A stretch of DNA of 64,000 bases from Lasioglossum baleicum (Eukaryota; Arthropoda; Insecta; Hymenoptera; Halictidae), in NCBI RefSeq assembly GCF_051020765.1, contig NC_134934.1, positions 7,702,001 to 7,766,000 of the forward strand, read 5' to 3'. The notes below the pieces were generated by a model, which did not search any database, was not told where the DNA came from, and was given only the letters and a program-made list of their open reading frames with translations. How positions within the stretch are numbered: position 1 is the stretch's first letter; each line of letters begins with the position of its first letter. Of this stretch, positions 21,301 through 27,838 are shown piece by piece. A program made the translations under genes and the position numbers.

Positions 21301-21797
21301 ATTCAGGGCTTGGAGTGCTACCTGCTCGTAATGACCCGTCGAATCAACATCAAGAGATCAAACGACATAATAGATATGCTGCAGTTCACGAACACGTTGA
21401 TGGAGAATATTCACAGAGTACGGAAGAATGCTGCGTTCATCAAGCCGTTTATGGAAATGATGAAGGCGTACATGTTTCTCGTGCGAGGTCGGAAAGCAGC
21501 GTCGTTGCAGCACTTGCGCCGAGCGAAGAAAATCGCGGTGCATCAGGGGAACGAGATGCTGCAGGCCTGGGTATTGCAGAACAAACGGGTACGGAGAAAC
21601 CGGTCGATCTTGATCCTCTATTCATCGATGATTTTTCGTTGCAGACTTGGAAAGAAAGTTTCAACAATATGGCGCAGTATTGGATGGAGCATATGGGTTT
21701 ACACGGCGAGATTCGCTGGCAGGAGATCGCGAGCTTTGACACAAAGGCTTGGTCGACGATCTTGTATCCCCTTCCGAGCCCGGATTTCATTATGTAA
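64..21797 (+). CDS. ADCY10: Soluble adenylyl cyclase-like protein (ADCY10 family), 26 exons, 5' end outside window
   Basis: Twenty-six exons join with consistent phase into one frame of 4,866 nt (1,621 residues plus stop). The order is the end of cyclase domain C1 (residues 1-109), a linker, C2 (about 225-425), a P-loop NTPase module (Walker A near 464, Walker B near 588) and a long alpha-helical, TPR-like C-terminus. This is the ADCY10 (soluble adenylyl cyclase) layout. In that family the C1/C2 pair makes cAMP in cytosol and organelles and is stimulated by bicarbonate. Human ADCY10 is about 1,610 residues, so roughly 130-150 N-terminal residues, including the metal-binding Asp sites of C1, lie upstream. 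Residues of C2 that are catalytic in human sAC are replaced here, so activity is doubtful. Most introns carry MITEs. Exon ends were set by splice consensus and phase; no transcript was seen. Confidence 0.85.
760..1018 (+). CDS. ADCY10: ADCY10-like exon: low-complexity linker between C1 and C2
   Basis: The acceptor is tatacag at 753-759 and the donor is caag|gtct at 1018. Phase 0 in, 1 out. The product is Ser/Asp/Lys rich and includes a short tandem duplication (SKAAYL repeated, 18-bp unit at about 848-883). The frame was chosen because it is open and gives the phase needed by both neighbours. The sequence itself is not conserved enough to prove it. Confidence 0.6.
1174..1602 (+). mobile_element. 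Internally deleted mariner-like element
   Basis: 429 bp, flanked by about 43-bp inverted repeats starting ttgggttggcaagagagtaa and ending with the complement. The 3' side still encodes the transposase C-terminus KLSERRQNIVEQNGKYFTD followed by a stop at about 1527. The catalytic core is gone, so it is non-autonomous. It sits in a cyclase intron. Confidence 0.85.
1763..1848 (+). CDS. ADCY10: ADCY10-like exon: helical segment before C2
   Basis: The acceptor is tttccag ending at 1762 and the donor is cccag|gtatt at 1848. Phase 1 in, 0 out. It encodes MIEALKQRLGKHLETYMAKP and LTQ, which corresponds to the helix just before the C2 beta sheet in sAC. Confidence 0.75.
2150..2270 (-). pseudogene. 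Mariner transposase fragment (HTH region)
   Basis: The - strand encodes GAPRKIDEDELEELLNKNPT KAQEKLARRLGVTRQ, the helix-turn-helix part of mariner transposases. No flanking frame continues it; degraded relic. Confidence 0.7.
2615..3558. mobile_element. Long palindromic MITE carrying a second MITE
   Basis: Outer ends are cagtgtggtccacgcaactt and its complement, flanked by TA. Arms run about 270 bp each around a centre near 2885. The right arm is interrupted by a second palindrome at 3162-3527. Removing that insert and one TA restores an exact match to the left arm. Confidence 0.88.
3162..3527. mobile_element. Palindromic MITE nested in 2615-3558
   Basis: 366 bp, ends cagggtgtcccaaaattcgt and complement, TA duplication at 3160-3161 and 3528-3529. 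Arms of about 160 bp meet at a short GC-rich loop near 3330-3350. Confidence 0.88.
3685..3821 (+). CDS. ADCY10: ADCY10-like exon: first strand of cyclase domain C2
   Basis: The acceptor is ttcgcag and the donor aa|gtact. Phase 0 in, 2 out. It encodes KVKRLTVMSVNIIPSRCSVH, equivalent to the start of C2 in sAC (LRPVTIVFVNL in human). It lies just downstream of the nested palindromic element at 2615-3558. Confidence 0.8.
4724..4920 (+). CDS. ADCY10: ADCY10-like exon: C2 core
   Basis: The acceptor is cataattag and the donor is ccg|gtaatt. Phase 2 in, 1 out. It encodes LFEIVYGLDGYGN followed by a helix and TIFIGVSTG, matching FLCVFGFPG...VSIGVASG of human C2. The N-terminal part should hold the adenine-contacting Lys (human Lys334), but no Lys aligns there (about Ser). 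Confidence 0.85.
5776..6004. mobile_element. Truncated copy of the same nested MITE pair
   Basis: Starts with 29 bp of the outer element end (cagggtggttcacgcaactt...) and passes at 5805 directly into the inner element (cagggtgtccc...), which runs as one arm to about 6004. Same junction as in the 2.6-3.6 kb copy. Confidence 0.75.
6025..6382. mobile_element. MITE with cagggtgattcacg ends
   Basis: 358 bp, inverted ends cagggtgattcacg, TA duplicated at both sides (6023-6024, 6383-6384). No coding sequence. Confidence 0.75.
6386..6590. mobile_element. One arm of the foldback element found at 15709-16171
   Basis: Begins gggtcccatgg and continues with short direct repeats built on ccgacaac. It matches the left arm at 15709; no right arm. 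Confidence 0.7.
6922..7125. mobile_element. hAT-like MITE (tagactgcggat ends)
   Basis: 204 bp with ends tagactgcggat/atccgcagtcta and 8-bp flanks actattac / accattac (one mismatch). Member of the most abundant family in the window. Confidence 0.8.
7397..7503 (+). CDS. ADCY10: ADCY10-like exon: C2 with altered catalytic motif
   Basis: The acceptor is tgttcag and the donor is ggcaag|gtatt. Phase 1 in, 0 out. It encodes GMAFCGVVGHTVRKEYMVFG then TPVDKALALM. In human sAC this stretch is GHTVRHEYTVIGQKVNLAAR. Thr405, Asn412 and Arg416 of human align with Met, Asp and Ala here. Confidence 0.9.
7563..7687 (+). CDS. ADCY10: ADCY10-like exon: end of C2
   Basis: The acceptor is gtcgcag and the donor is atac|gtcagt. 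Phase 0 in, 2 out. It encodes ISCDYDTLRYSS... and MLKGIGMAHVYEILD, matching the IVTCD...KGVADSGPLYQYW end of C2. Confidence 0.85.
7724..8024. mobile_element. Palindromic element with cggcgc..ggttcgatcg arms
   Basis: Inverted arms of about 90 bp (gatatcggcgctacggttcg and complement) around a loop with gaccgaaacgtcg. Related sequences lie at 17935-18325, 36885-36920 and 53865-53910. Confidence 0.7.
8102..8252 (+). CDS. ADCY10: ADCY10-like exon: C2 to NTPase junction
   Basis: The acceptor is weak (aaattaag) and the donor is gag|gttatt. Phase 2 in, 0 out. It encodes NYVYPMLGRTKDVELFKDIL and ends GMLIE, the strand that leads into the P-loop (YPxxGRxxE is typical of the start of STAND modules). 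A mariner remnant follows in the intron. Confidence 0.8.
8405..8515 (+). mobile_element. 3' remnant of a mariner-like element
   Basis: Encodes a decayed C-terminus (KIIEQRGKYIS) followed by attaaagttcattgcttgaa, shared with the end of the element at 1174-1602. Confidence 0.65.
8925..9068 (+). CDS. ADCY10: ADCY10-like exon: Walker A (P-loop)
   Basis: The acceptor is atttag and the donor is ctacag|gtaatt. Phase 0 on both sides. It opens with GAERSGKSRLLDAF, a complete GxxxxGKS Walker A motif, so nucleotide binding at the STAND domain looks preserved. Confidence 0.9.
9131..9337 (+). CDS. ADCY10: ADCY10-like exon: NTPase middle
   Basis: The acceptor is ttgtacag and the donor is aagaag|gtgaga. 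Phase 0 on both sides, 69 codons. It encodes LFGGSYCTTIQERERITSNA and ends in a basic helix IFKTILKK. The downstream intron is short and carries the tandem-duplicated acceptor. Confidence 0.85.
9368..9503 (+). repeat. 68-bp tandem duplication across an intron-exon boundary
   Basis: Two near-identical 68-bp units (9368-9435, 9436-9503; one substitution seen) each contain gattgcgtcgcag followed by atggagaaaaacatctg. The second acceptor (9486/9487) is the productive one for the Walker B exon. Confidence 0.9.
9487..9761 (+). CDS. ADCY10: ADCY10-like exon: Walker B
   Basis: The acceptor is gcgtcgcag at 9478-9486. It encodes MEKNICILLDDVHNMDVLSW, where ILLDD is the Walker B strand followed by the usual VH..D..S. 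Phase 0 in, 2 out. The only donor that gives the right phase to the next exon is ag|gcgagt at 9761/9762, a GC-type donor. Confidence 0.85.
10176..10803. mobile_element. MITE (cagtgggtgta ends) inserted in another repeat
   Basis: 628 bp, inverted ends cagtgggtgta, TA duplications at 10174-10175 and 10804-10805. It splits a copy of the aggcgtaatttgcattattcgg repeat, whose halves are at about 9985-10175 and 10806-10977. Confidence 0.82.
10998..11278 (+). CDS. ADCY10: ADCY10-like exon: NTPase winged-helix part
   Basis: The acceptor is cgtgcag and the donor is acgg|gtcaat. Phase 2 in, 1 out. It encodes RGKNSIAWCEAFLTSTLQIG...VPSWQHRGTVEINRDV. An overlapping longer + frame here is a shadow. The preceding intron (9762-10997) holds two nested repeats. 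Confidence 0.85.
11371..11511 (+). CDS. ADCY10: ADCY10-like exon with apparent GA donor
   Basis: The acceptor is gcgattag. It encodes LRIDIYNRMNSYEQDFMKCV...NAAPLYTCK, typical of the sAC segment after the NTPase (EQDFLKC in relatives). Phase 1 in. The next exon needs phase 1 out, which puts the boundary at aaag|gaaagc (11511/11512); no GT gives the correct phase. Reading on reaches a stop after about 18 more codons. Confidence 0.75.
12082..12234 (+). CDS. ADCY10: ADCY10-like exon: C-terminal helical region
   Basis: The acceptor is ctcttcttcag and the donor is actc|gttagt. Phase 1 on both sides. It encodes VAEMIRLRILECAMIQRRHF...FSNMHHVITCHCQP. Two other frames are also open here, but only this one has conserved-looking content and fits the phases. 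Confidence 0.8.
12314..12552 (+). CDS. ADCY10: ADCY10-like exon: Cys pair motif
   Basis: The acceptor is gattacag and the donor chosen is acgttg|gtctgg. Phase 1 in, 0 out. It encodes QYLEFTIPAYRKLFYSILLG and HRCNTCGGGKFLE, resembling YLEKDAHRCESCG of vertebrate sAC. The next intron is almost filled by a mariner element. Confidence 0.8.
12677..13596 (-). mobile_element. Defective DD41D-type mariner with snap-back ends
   Basis: 920 bp flanked by TA. The - strand encodes decayed transposase: EKPMHPQRVTV, DIWFQQDGATCHTA, NWPPRSCDLTPLD and the C-terminus KNWTDRMGYCKAS. The second and third Asp (QQD and PLD) are 41 residues apart, the spacing of rosa-like DD41D elements. There are frameshifts near 13250 and 12975, and the N-terminal half is gone. 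Inverted arms of 205 bp (12677-12881, 13392-13596) include transposase coding sequence. It fills a cyclase intron. Confidence 0.88.
13635..13830 (+). CDS. ADCY10: ADCY10-like exon: variable Arg/Ser-rich spacer
   Basis: The acceptor is cacgacag, 38 bp after the mariner end, and the donor is cgaag|gtaagc. Phase 0 in, 1 out. The product is Arg/Ser/Thr rich (ETPAASILSIQRRRTQSRLM...). The frame is chosen by phase and openness; conservation is low. Confidence 0.6.
13890..14063 (+). CDS. ADCY10: ADCY10-like exon: C-terminal region
   Basis: The acceptor is gctccag and the donor is agtg|gtaagg. Phase 1 on both sides. It encodes KKLDIPWENRLKHLNYLDHR...VVDYLYSRMLFHIE. The upstream intron is only 59 bp. 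Confidence 0.75.
14114..14320 (+). CDS. ADCY10: ADCY10-like exon: C-terminal region
   Basis: The acceptor is tctcag, with a second in-frame acceptor 15 bp on (tttcag at about 14123-14128). The donor is atag|gtagca. Phase 1 on both sides. It encodes VDVEKLTKFMLDYSAGLIAT...TLLLI. Confidence 0.75.
15135..15376 (+). CDS. ADCY10: ADCY10-like exon: TPR-like helices
   Basis: The acceptor is tttttttag and the donor is atgatg|gttaga. Phase 1 in, 0 out. It encodes GDAYIAYGNYGQAKRFYMEA V, a TPR-like helix pair, then RRKLQQKFRSLPKYILYR. Confidence 0.85.
15438..15688 (+). CDS. ADCY10: ADCY10-like exon: C-terminal helices
   Basis: The acceptor is cttcgcag and the donor is gaacag|gtgact. Phase 0 in, 2 out. 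It encodes FRVLGGFLEKGRIYLTAV...WNSLAEVIMLADVYRVFFEN. A foldback element starts 21 bp after the exon. Confidence 0.85.
15709..16171. mobile_element. Foldback-like element with 9-bp target duplication
   Basis: 463 bp, ends gggtcccatggaaatcaccg and complement. Arms consist of degenerate 16-18 bp units built on ccgacaac and aatttgatc. Flanked by attacagag on both sides (15700-15708, 16172-16180). A 9-bp duplication suits Mutator-like elements. Confidence 0.82.
16176..16789. mobile_element. hAT-like element with cagagttgggc ends
   Basis: Ends cagagttgggc and gcccaactctg; the interior is a decayed array of ttagtcat-type motifs. The 8-bp target duplication gcttatta/gcttattg is split by the foldback element: the left copy lies at 15696-15703 and the right at 16790-16797. 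Confidence 0.8.
16843..16974. mobile_element. Short hAT-like MITE (tagactgtggat ends)
   Basis: 132 bp, ends tagactgtggat and atccgcagtcta. It ends 36 bp before a cyclase exon. Confidence 0.7.
17011..17176 (+). CDS. ADCY10: ADCY10-like exon: C-terminal helices
   Basis: The acceptor is tgcagtctag ending at 17010 and the donor is catg|gtaaaa. Phase 2 in, 0 out. It encodes NPFPNERFVDGALNECVKLG and KVKIAVLPCLIEAM. The acceptor copies the end of the hAT-like MITE that terminates 36 bp upstream (gcagtctag). Confidence 0.8.
17329..17648. mobile_element. Palindromic MITE (cagggtgtaacaaaattta ends)
   Basis: 320 bp with arms of about 110 bp including a ttgaccttgaatttcaaggtc internal palindrome; TA at both sides. 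Confidence 0.82.
17935..18325. mobile_element. Palindromic element, ggttcgatc family
   Basis: Arms of about 150 bp (tgcaaatttttaaatcattc and complement) contain caacgtttcgatccggatat and its complement. It ends 54 bp before a cyclase exon. Confidence 0.75.
18379..18562 (+). CDS. ADCY10: ADCY10-like exon: C-terminal helices
   Basis: The acceptor is ctgtttcag and the donor is gcga|gtaagc. Phase 0 in, 1 out. It encodes LKGAIDLLMELYYLSEEDVD and SALTWYYALCLEMLLDAGMF. Confidence 0.85.
18866..19076. mobile_element. Palindromic MITE
   Basis: Arms (cctctattagatgtgattct and complement; ggaaagagatacc..aatttattc) of about 95 bp around a short centre. No coding sequence. Confidence 0.7.
19130..19350. repeat. 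Dispersed repeat rich in acacgtgta motifs
   Basis: Contains acccgtgtact, actcgtgtattta, acgcgtgtatttta in alternation. Related stretches: 22985-23150, 36620-36665, 37405-37450, 63405-63510. Confidence 0.5.
19746..19830 (+). CDS. ADCY10: ADCY10-like short exon
   Basis: The acceptor is acgaacag and the donor is gaat|gtgagt. Phase 1 in, 2 out, which is the only combination that joins both neighbours. It encodes SRDPQSLTRLITCLVIWELR M. Confidence 0.7.
19884..19980 (+). CDS. ADCY10: ADCY10-like exon
   Basis: The acceptor is catttgcag and the donor is atcaag|gtgcgc. Phase 2 in, 0 out. It encodes AMPLTDDLILDVEDYIKDLQ YHKYSQLYNCIK. The next intron (19981-21306) is largely repeats. Confidence 0.8.
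20081..20558. mobile_element. Palindromic MITE (acagtgggctaaaccgacg ends)
   Basis: About 478 bp, ends gcgcacagtgggctaaaccg and near complement; long imperfect arms. A decayed relative occupies about 59230-59755. Confidence 0.75.
20620..21190. repeat. Two head-to-head copies of the ggcgtaatttgcattattcgg repeat
   Basis: Core is an inverted repeat gcgtaatttgcattattcgg...ccgaataatgcaaattacgc around gctattttcatagc. Other copies at 5390-5520, 7255-7325, 9985-10977 (split) and 33030-33320. No coding sequence. Confidence 0.7.
21307..21588 (+). CDS. ADCY10: ADCY10-like penultimate exon
   Basis: The acceptor is gtattcag and the donor is cgg|gtacgg. Phase 0 on both sides, 94 codons. It encodes a helical repeat with IDMLQFTNTLMENIHRVRKN and GRKAASLQHLRRAKKIAVHQ, as in the sAC C-terminus. 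Confidence 0.85.
21645..21797 (+). CDS. ADCY10: ADCY10-like terminal exon with stop
   Basis: The acceptor is cgttgcag after a 56-bp intron, phase 0. It encodes TWKESFNNMAQYWMEHMGLH ... LYPLPSPDFIM and ends with TAA at 21795-21797. A longer open frame through the short intron is a read-through shadow. Confidence 0.85.
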   Translation, partial: TWKESFNNMAQYWMEHMGLHGEIRWQEIASFDTKAWSTILYPLPSPDFIM

Positions 21798-23704
21798 CGA
21801 CAGAACTGCCAGCCGAAACAATCGCTTCGCGATTTCTCAGTTAATTTATTCGATCGTTTCCGACAGCATTCATACCTTAGGTCAGGCAGTTCCAACGTGT
21901 AGCTCCGGAGCTATTCGAGCCACCTTCTCCGCTTAGGTTCTTCCCCCACTCTTAGACTTCATCGTTATAATTGTATAGTAGTGGGAAGCTCCCACCACGA
22001 GAGCCGCGCGATATTGTAAAGAGGTTCGATGGTGGGGGACCTTGCAGTTGTCGGAGGGGAATAGGTTGGACCTGCCTGCCTTAGGTAGTCGAGGAACAAA
22101 CAGGTGTCCAAAGTGAATTGTTCAGCATTGTAAGTAGCTCGTAAGAAACGCGAGGAACGTCGTTTAGGAATTGTAGCGAAATATTTATTGATTAAAGGCG
22201 TATTACAGTTTCAGGTTCTAAAAGGTATACACGACAGTCCTCTCGTGTGCACGATAGTTCGTTAAAGCGAACATGTACGTTCCCTCGGCTCTCGTAATTC
22301 CTTCTCGTCTGCAAGGCGACCTCCTGAACCTCCAGATCGATTTTGTTAGGAAACCTCTCGCGACCGACGATATTCCGGTTACTTTTCGTTGTGCGCATTC
22401 GCGATATACATTTATACGTTTCGATTAATTAATTGCTCTATCGGACGTGGCCGAGTACGCCAAGGACACGCGCGGAAGAAAATTCGTTGAGCGGGATGGG
22501 AAACGAAAGGAAGGGAAGCTTCAAGGGAAAAGGAAGGATAGAGGATACGGGGAGGAGAGGAGACTTTCCATCGGTCGATCCTTTCCGCGCTAGGATCGGC
22601 CGAAAAACTTCTCGTTCCGCTCGTCGCAGGATCAAAGGAGTACGTCGATCTGCGCTTCTACCGCGACCCCACATCTCGCATCGCGTATCGAAACGATGCT
22701 CGTCTTCGTTTTGGCTGGTCAAGTTGTCGAATCGGTGTGAATTTGTTCGAGAACGGACGAATAGTTCTCGTTCGAGGCGCGAGCAAACGAGCCGGCGCGC
22801 AGGTTCGACCGGACGAGGACGTTTCAACGAAATGCTTGTTCCGTGAGAAGAGTATAGTCAATCGTCGGGCAGAGTTTCCTTTGACCGGTGGGCGGATCGC
22901 GCGGCGCTAATTGGCTCGCGCGTCGATCGAGTTACGGTACGAGCACATTGAAGCTGCGACGCTAGCTACGAAATACTAGAGATCGCGGTTTTTTTTTTTT
23001 GAACGTGTACTTGAGATACACGTGTACACGTGATGCGTGAACCGTGTAGTATGAATTTAAGCATCCGAGAATACGGATCTACACGGATTAACTACGCGTT
23101 CACGCACCACGTGCATTTCTATACACGTGGAATAGGAATCTCTACAGAACATTGCTAAGCGTAGCTCTCTCTCTTCCAATATAAAAGTATACATTCTATT
23201 TGTATCGCATCTGCAATTTACTTGCACCCTAACACCGCCGAATCGTTCCGATAGTCTCTATCATATATATGTGTATACATATATATACCGTAACAAGCCG
23301 CCGCGCCGGCGTACATTAATATAATATACGGCCGGTTGCCGCGATTCACGTCGAATTATACATTTTCCTTTCGCCAATGGTGCTACGCAGACGAACTCGT
23401 CTCTCGTCTTCGAGATCAAAGACGTCGAAGCTCCTCTTCTCGGTGGAAACTCGAGGACCCAACCGTGTTCCGTCGCGCGACTCGTTCGTTCCTTCTATAG
23501 GGGGAGAGAAAGAGAAAGGGTTGCGATTCGATTTCAATTTCATTGGCGTACTCGGCCCGTTTGGTGGACGTTGGGATGCTGCAGAGGAACGGTGACGGGG
23601 CTTTTGACCGAATCGGTGGTAGAAACGTTTTCGTCTCCTCCGGTGGCGCTTGTTCTCTCGGTTGGCTGGGCCTCGATCGCACGGAACGTCAATGCCGGTC
23701 CGGC
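21798..23704. other. Convergent 3' ends of the two genes
   Basis: Non-coding sequence between the two stop codons. Reading the - strand from the Cda5 stop, the first AATAAA is at 22189-22184, suggesting a 3' UTR of about 1.5 kb. A + strand ATTAAA lies at 22191-22196 and could serve the cyclase gene. 22433-22860 is GC-rich and open on both strands, with no recognisable protein. A 22985-23150 stretch belongs to a dispersed repeat rich in acacgtgta motifs. Confidence 0.5.
22184..22189 (-). terminator. Cda5: Candidate Cda5 poly(A) signal AATAAA
   Basis: Sequence tttatt on the + strand is AATAAA on the - strand, the first such signal downstream of the Cda5 stop. Inference only. Confidence 0.4.
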
Positions 23705-23869
23705 TCATTCGTGCGAATCCACGTCGTTGTCGATGCGACTGCTTCGTATGCCGGTCTTGCCCGTCCATGGATAAATGTCCGGACACGCCTGACACGTCTT
23801 CATGTACCTGACGCCGCTCTTGTGCCACAGATTGCAGACCCGCGGGTTGTTGCATTTCTTCGGTCGACC
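23705..23869 (-). CDS. Cda5: Cda5 terminal exon
   Basis: On the - strand the acceptor is gcgtaacgcag and the exon encodes GRPKKCNNPRVCNLWHKSGV, RYMKTCQACPDIYPWTGKTG and ends IDNDVDSHE with a TGA stop. This Cys-rich tail is characteristic of insect chitin deacetylases. Phase 0 in. Confidence 0.9.
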   Translation of the reverse strand, partial: GRPKKCNNPRVCNLWHKSGVRYMKTCQACPDIYPWTGKTGIRSSRIDNDVDSHE

Positions 23870-26800
23870 CTGCGTTACGCAAACGTTTCATTATTCAAAC
23901 GAGAATAAACAAGAAGAAACAAGACTACAGAGAGATATTTTGCTCAAAGACGATCTACAGGGTGTTTCGTTTATAAAAAGATTCCCTTTACAAAAACTAT
24001 TTGGTATGCAAGGAACGATGAATTTGAAACACTCCGCGTACGCGTTGAAGGTCCATAAATCCGTCTTTGGAAGAACTCTTCCGGCTAACTACACTGTCCA
24101 ACAAATTTCAACCTTGTTTATGTTTCCTAATTACTGTTGGGTGGTTCTTATACAGTTTTTTGCGCTGTGATTCCTAATCTTTCCTTAATTTTTCTCCCAG
24201 ACCAGTGATGGCAAAACTTTTTGAAGAGTGGGTCAATTATTTTTATTTCTTTTCGAATACTAGCCCGTGGGTCAGAAATCAGTGGCTTCAATTAGAGGGG
24301 GGGGGAGGGTGCCAATTATTTGGAAACATCAAACATTTTGTTAAAAGATAAAGTTGACAGTTGAATCTTTTCGGTTCTCACTTTTGAAATAATCAAGAAA
24401 AGGTTTTAGTTTCCTTTTTGATATATTACTTTAATTTTTGCAGGTCAATATTACAAAGCCTTCGTGGGTCAGTATCTGATCCGCGTGTAATAGGTTCACC
24501 ACCACTGAAGTTGAAGAAAAAACATATTTTTCAACTTTAAACAAATATTTTGATGTTATCATGAAAGATATTGAATTGTTCTTTACAGCAGAAGATTCTG
24601 TAGACTTTCCCGAATACAGTGATATCCAATATTAATACATTATGATTGTTTAAACAATGATTAAAGACGGAGAGACACCGCTTTTGCGCCAATTTCTGAG
24701 GATATCTTTCAATTTGTCTAAAAAAAATAAGGGTCCAGCAGAAAATCGAACTATACCACGCGATAGAGCAGACTTTTATCCTGAGATATCACCCTTCCAA
24801 GTTTGGATCGTCGACGTTTTTTAAAAACTCTTTAAGAACCACCCAACAGTAATTGTGGAAGAAATTTGGTGTTGGACAGTGCTATCAAAACTGCGTGTTG
24901 GTTTCCTACGTACTTGATAGTTGCACCCAAAGGGTTCGAAAGTGTGCATCAACGGTAGAGGCGTAGGGTTTCGGACCCATTGGATCGCCTGCCAGTTCGT
25001 TACGATCCACACGTCGTCCATCGCGACTATCGTATCCAGGAACGAGATGAAACCTTCTTTGTGATGAGGCTGAGTGAACCAGGCAGCGTGGTAGAAAAGT
25101 CCGAACGGTGATCTGCAAGGACAACGAATCATTGTAATCGATTCTCCAACTTTTAGAAGATGTGCTAGCTGATGCAAACTTCTAGGTTCTATGGGAACCG
25201 ACCTGTTGGTGGTGTAATGTCTCTCGAAGTTCTTGATCAGCATTTTGTAGACGCCGTCGGCAGTCGGTGGATTGCTGCAAGCGTCTCCCATGGAGCACCT
25301 GCCGCCGTTCAAGTCCTGCCACATCACCATAGGAACTTCCCACAGACCAGGATAGGATCTGGTGGGACACGGAGGAATCATGCAGTCGTGGAAGAGCTTG
25401 TAGTCGAGGGTGTAGGGCCAGCTGGGCGGACGGTTCTCGTAGATCGGCATGGACGAGTCGTAGGTGAAGTTCGTGTCCCAGAGCATCTTGAACATGTTGT
25501 TCCCTCCGACCTAATTAATGCAGATGAAAATTAGATAAACAGAAGTGACGTTGCGGGATTAACCGTTTGCACTCGTTTGTCGAGTGTGACTCGACATCAG
25601 AGAAAGACAAATCTTAATGAAACGGGTTTTATATGTACAGTAGAGGGTGGACATTATTTATCGACCATGAAATTTTCGGCACCCCTCCCTCAATGTTCCA
25701 TTTCATGAAAAAATGATATATCCAAAGTTTTAGATCGATCGGACGTCGGGAAGGTGTGCCACATTAGGGTGGAGCTCAGAGGTGAAATTTTTTTGCCAGA
25801 TTTTTTCACGTCCCCCCCACCCCCCATTGGGTCAGACAATAATTCTTGCAAAAGATGAAGTTGATCGGATAAGGGGAAAACGTGCCACATTGACGTTGAA
25901 GTTGCAAAAAACATGAAATTTTATAGAAATGGGAATATTTGAAGGAAAAACTTTTGATTCTTTGTGTTTAGTCATAATCAAAAGACTTTCCTTCAATTAT
26001 TTCCATTCCTATAAAAGTTCATATTTTTAACAATTGCAATTAAAATCACAATAAAAATAACAAAAACTAAAATTACAATTAACATCACAATAAAAATTAA
26101 AATTGGAATTGGAATTGGAATTGGAATTGAAATTGCCATTTGGAATTGAAATTGGAATGAAAATTGGAATTGAAAGTGAAATTGAAATCTGAATTGAAAT
26201 TTGAATTGGAATTGGAATTGGAATTGAAATTGCAATTTGGAATTGAAATTGGAATTGGAATGGCAATTGGAATTGAAGTTGAAATGAAAATTGGAATTGA
26301 AAGTGAAATTGAAATCTGAATTGAAATTTGAATTGGAATTGGAATTGAAATTGAAGCAATCAAGAAACTCTCCTGTGAAGTAAATTTCAAACACAAACAC
26401 TTTGAAACGCCTAAAATAGCAGGTAGTTGTTGGCAATAAAATTGCAAAATAATTCGGAGTGCAAAGGGTTAAGTCGATCGCGGGATTCGAACTTACCGAG
26501 AGGAAAGGAGCTCTCATTCCCCTGACATCTTCCAGCTTGACGCCTCCATAGGCCGAGAGGATTTCTCGTTGGCCTGCAACTTCTCTGGACCACTTCCTCT
26601 GGGAGAACTGCTCGCCGAAGCTGTGCCTGTTCGCAGCACCGAACGTTCATCTCATCGTCACGTCTGACTTACACTCTAATCTATTTTCAAGCGATTGCAG
26701 GGCCAGAAGTCGCGAAGCTTGGGAACACCGGTAGAAATCCTTAATGTTCGGAAAACCGATGTCTCTTCGTTCAACGATCTGAACCGGTTGCGAACGACCA

Positions 26801-27807
26801 CGCGAAACAAACTTGCGCAAACGTTCTCGCAGTTTCTAGAACCGTGCCGCGATCGCGTGGCTATGATCCGAGCAGAAATCCGCGAGCGGCTTCTTCGATT
26901 AATAACGTCGTCGATTTTTCTCGTGTCCGCGTAACCGGTTTCCCCGGACAGTTCGCCGTGTTCTGGCCCGCATAGCGAGGTGCTGAAGCGGCGACATTCG
27001 ATCGATCAAGCTGCCGGTGCCTCGATCGAGTCGACTTTAGCCAAGCTTGCATTAGTTGCCGATTGATCGGCGGCAGCGGCGCGGAGCGTGAACGATTGTG
27101 ATGGACCGGTAATTAAGCGATTGCTCAATGATAAATGGAACGGTGATTTAATGATCGTCGAGGAGAGCGCGCCCGATTTGAATCGATTCGGGATGTCGAG
27201 AGATTGTTTGTTCCCGTTTCGAGACGTTTTTCCTAGACCGAAAGCTGTCGCGAGGGCGAGTCGGTACTTACGAGACCGTGTGGGAGGCGATCTCATGGCC
27301 GCCGGCGTACAGATTCTGAACCTGGCTGTAGTCGGTCCACTCGTGAGAGACGTAGAAGGTCGCCGAGATGGGACATCCGTTCGGGTTTTTGCGTCCCTTC
27401 TCGAACAGATCGGTGTACAGACCCTTGTTCAGGTCGTTGACCGAGTCGTCGAACGTCAGTAGAACGATTTGCGGTATCTCCTCCGGTAGATAGTCACCTG
27501 CGTGGTTTTTTTTTTGGCGGGATCGTTTCCGGATGGCAGGGACACAGAAGGGGGGAATGCGTGGGAAATGTGTTACCGATGTTGTTCGTGTTTGGATTTC
27601 CGTGTTTTCGTGTGTCCAGGTTTTGTTCGTAGTCGTAATCGGTCAAGAGTTTTTCGGGTTTTGCAGTGTTTCGTGTCGATGGATTAGAGTGTGGCGCGTG
27701 TGATGGGAATGCGAGGGATGATCGAGTGATGCGAAGGCAGAGTGACCGAGTGAAAGAGAGAGCCGAGAGTGTGTCAGAGAGATAGTGAGAGTGATAGTGA
27801 GGCAGAG

Positions 27808-27838
<31 letters not shown>

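Noticed and set aside
23346..23891. 181-residue - strand frame and opposing + strand frames
   Set aside because: Shadow of the Cda5 terminal exon (23705-23869) in another frame; the true frame gives CNNPRVCNLWHKSGV and a stop.
26027..26517. Phe/Gln repeat proteins on the - strand
   Set aside because: Translation of an (aattgg)n microsatellite in a Cda5 intron.
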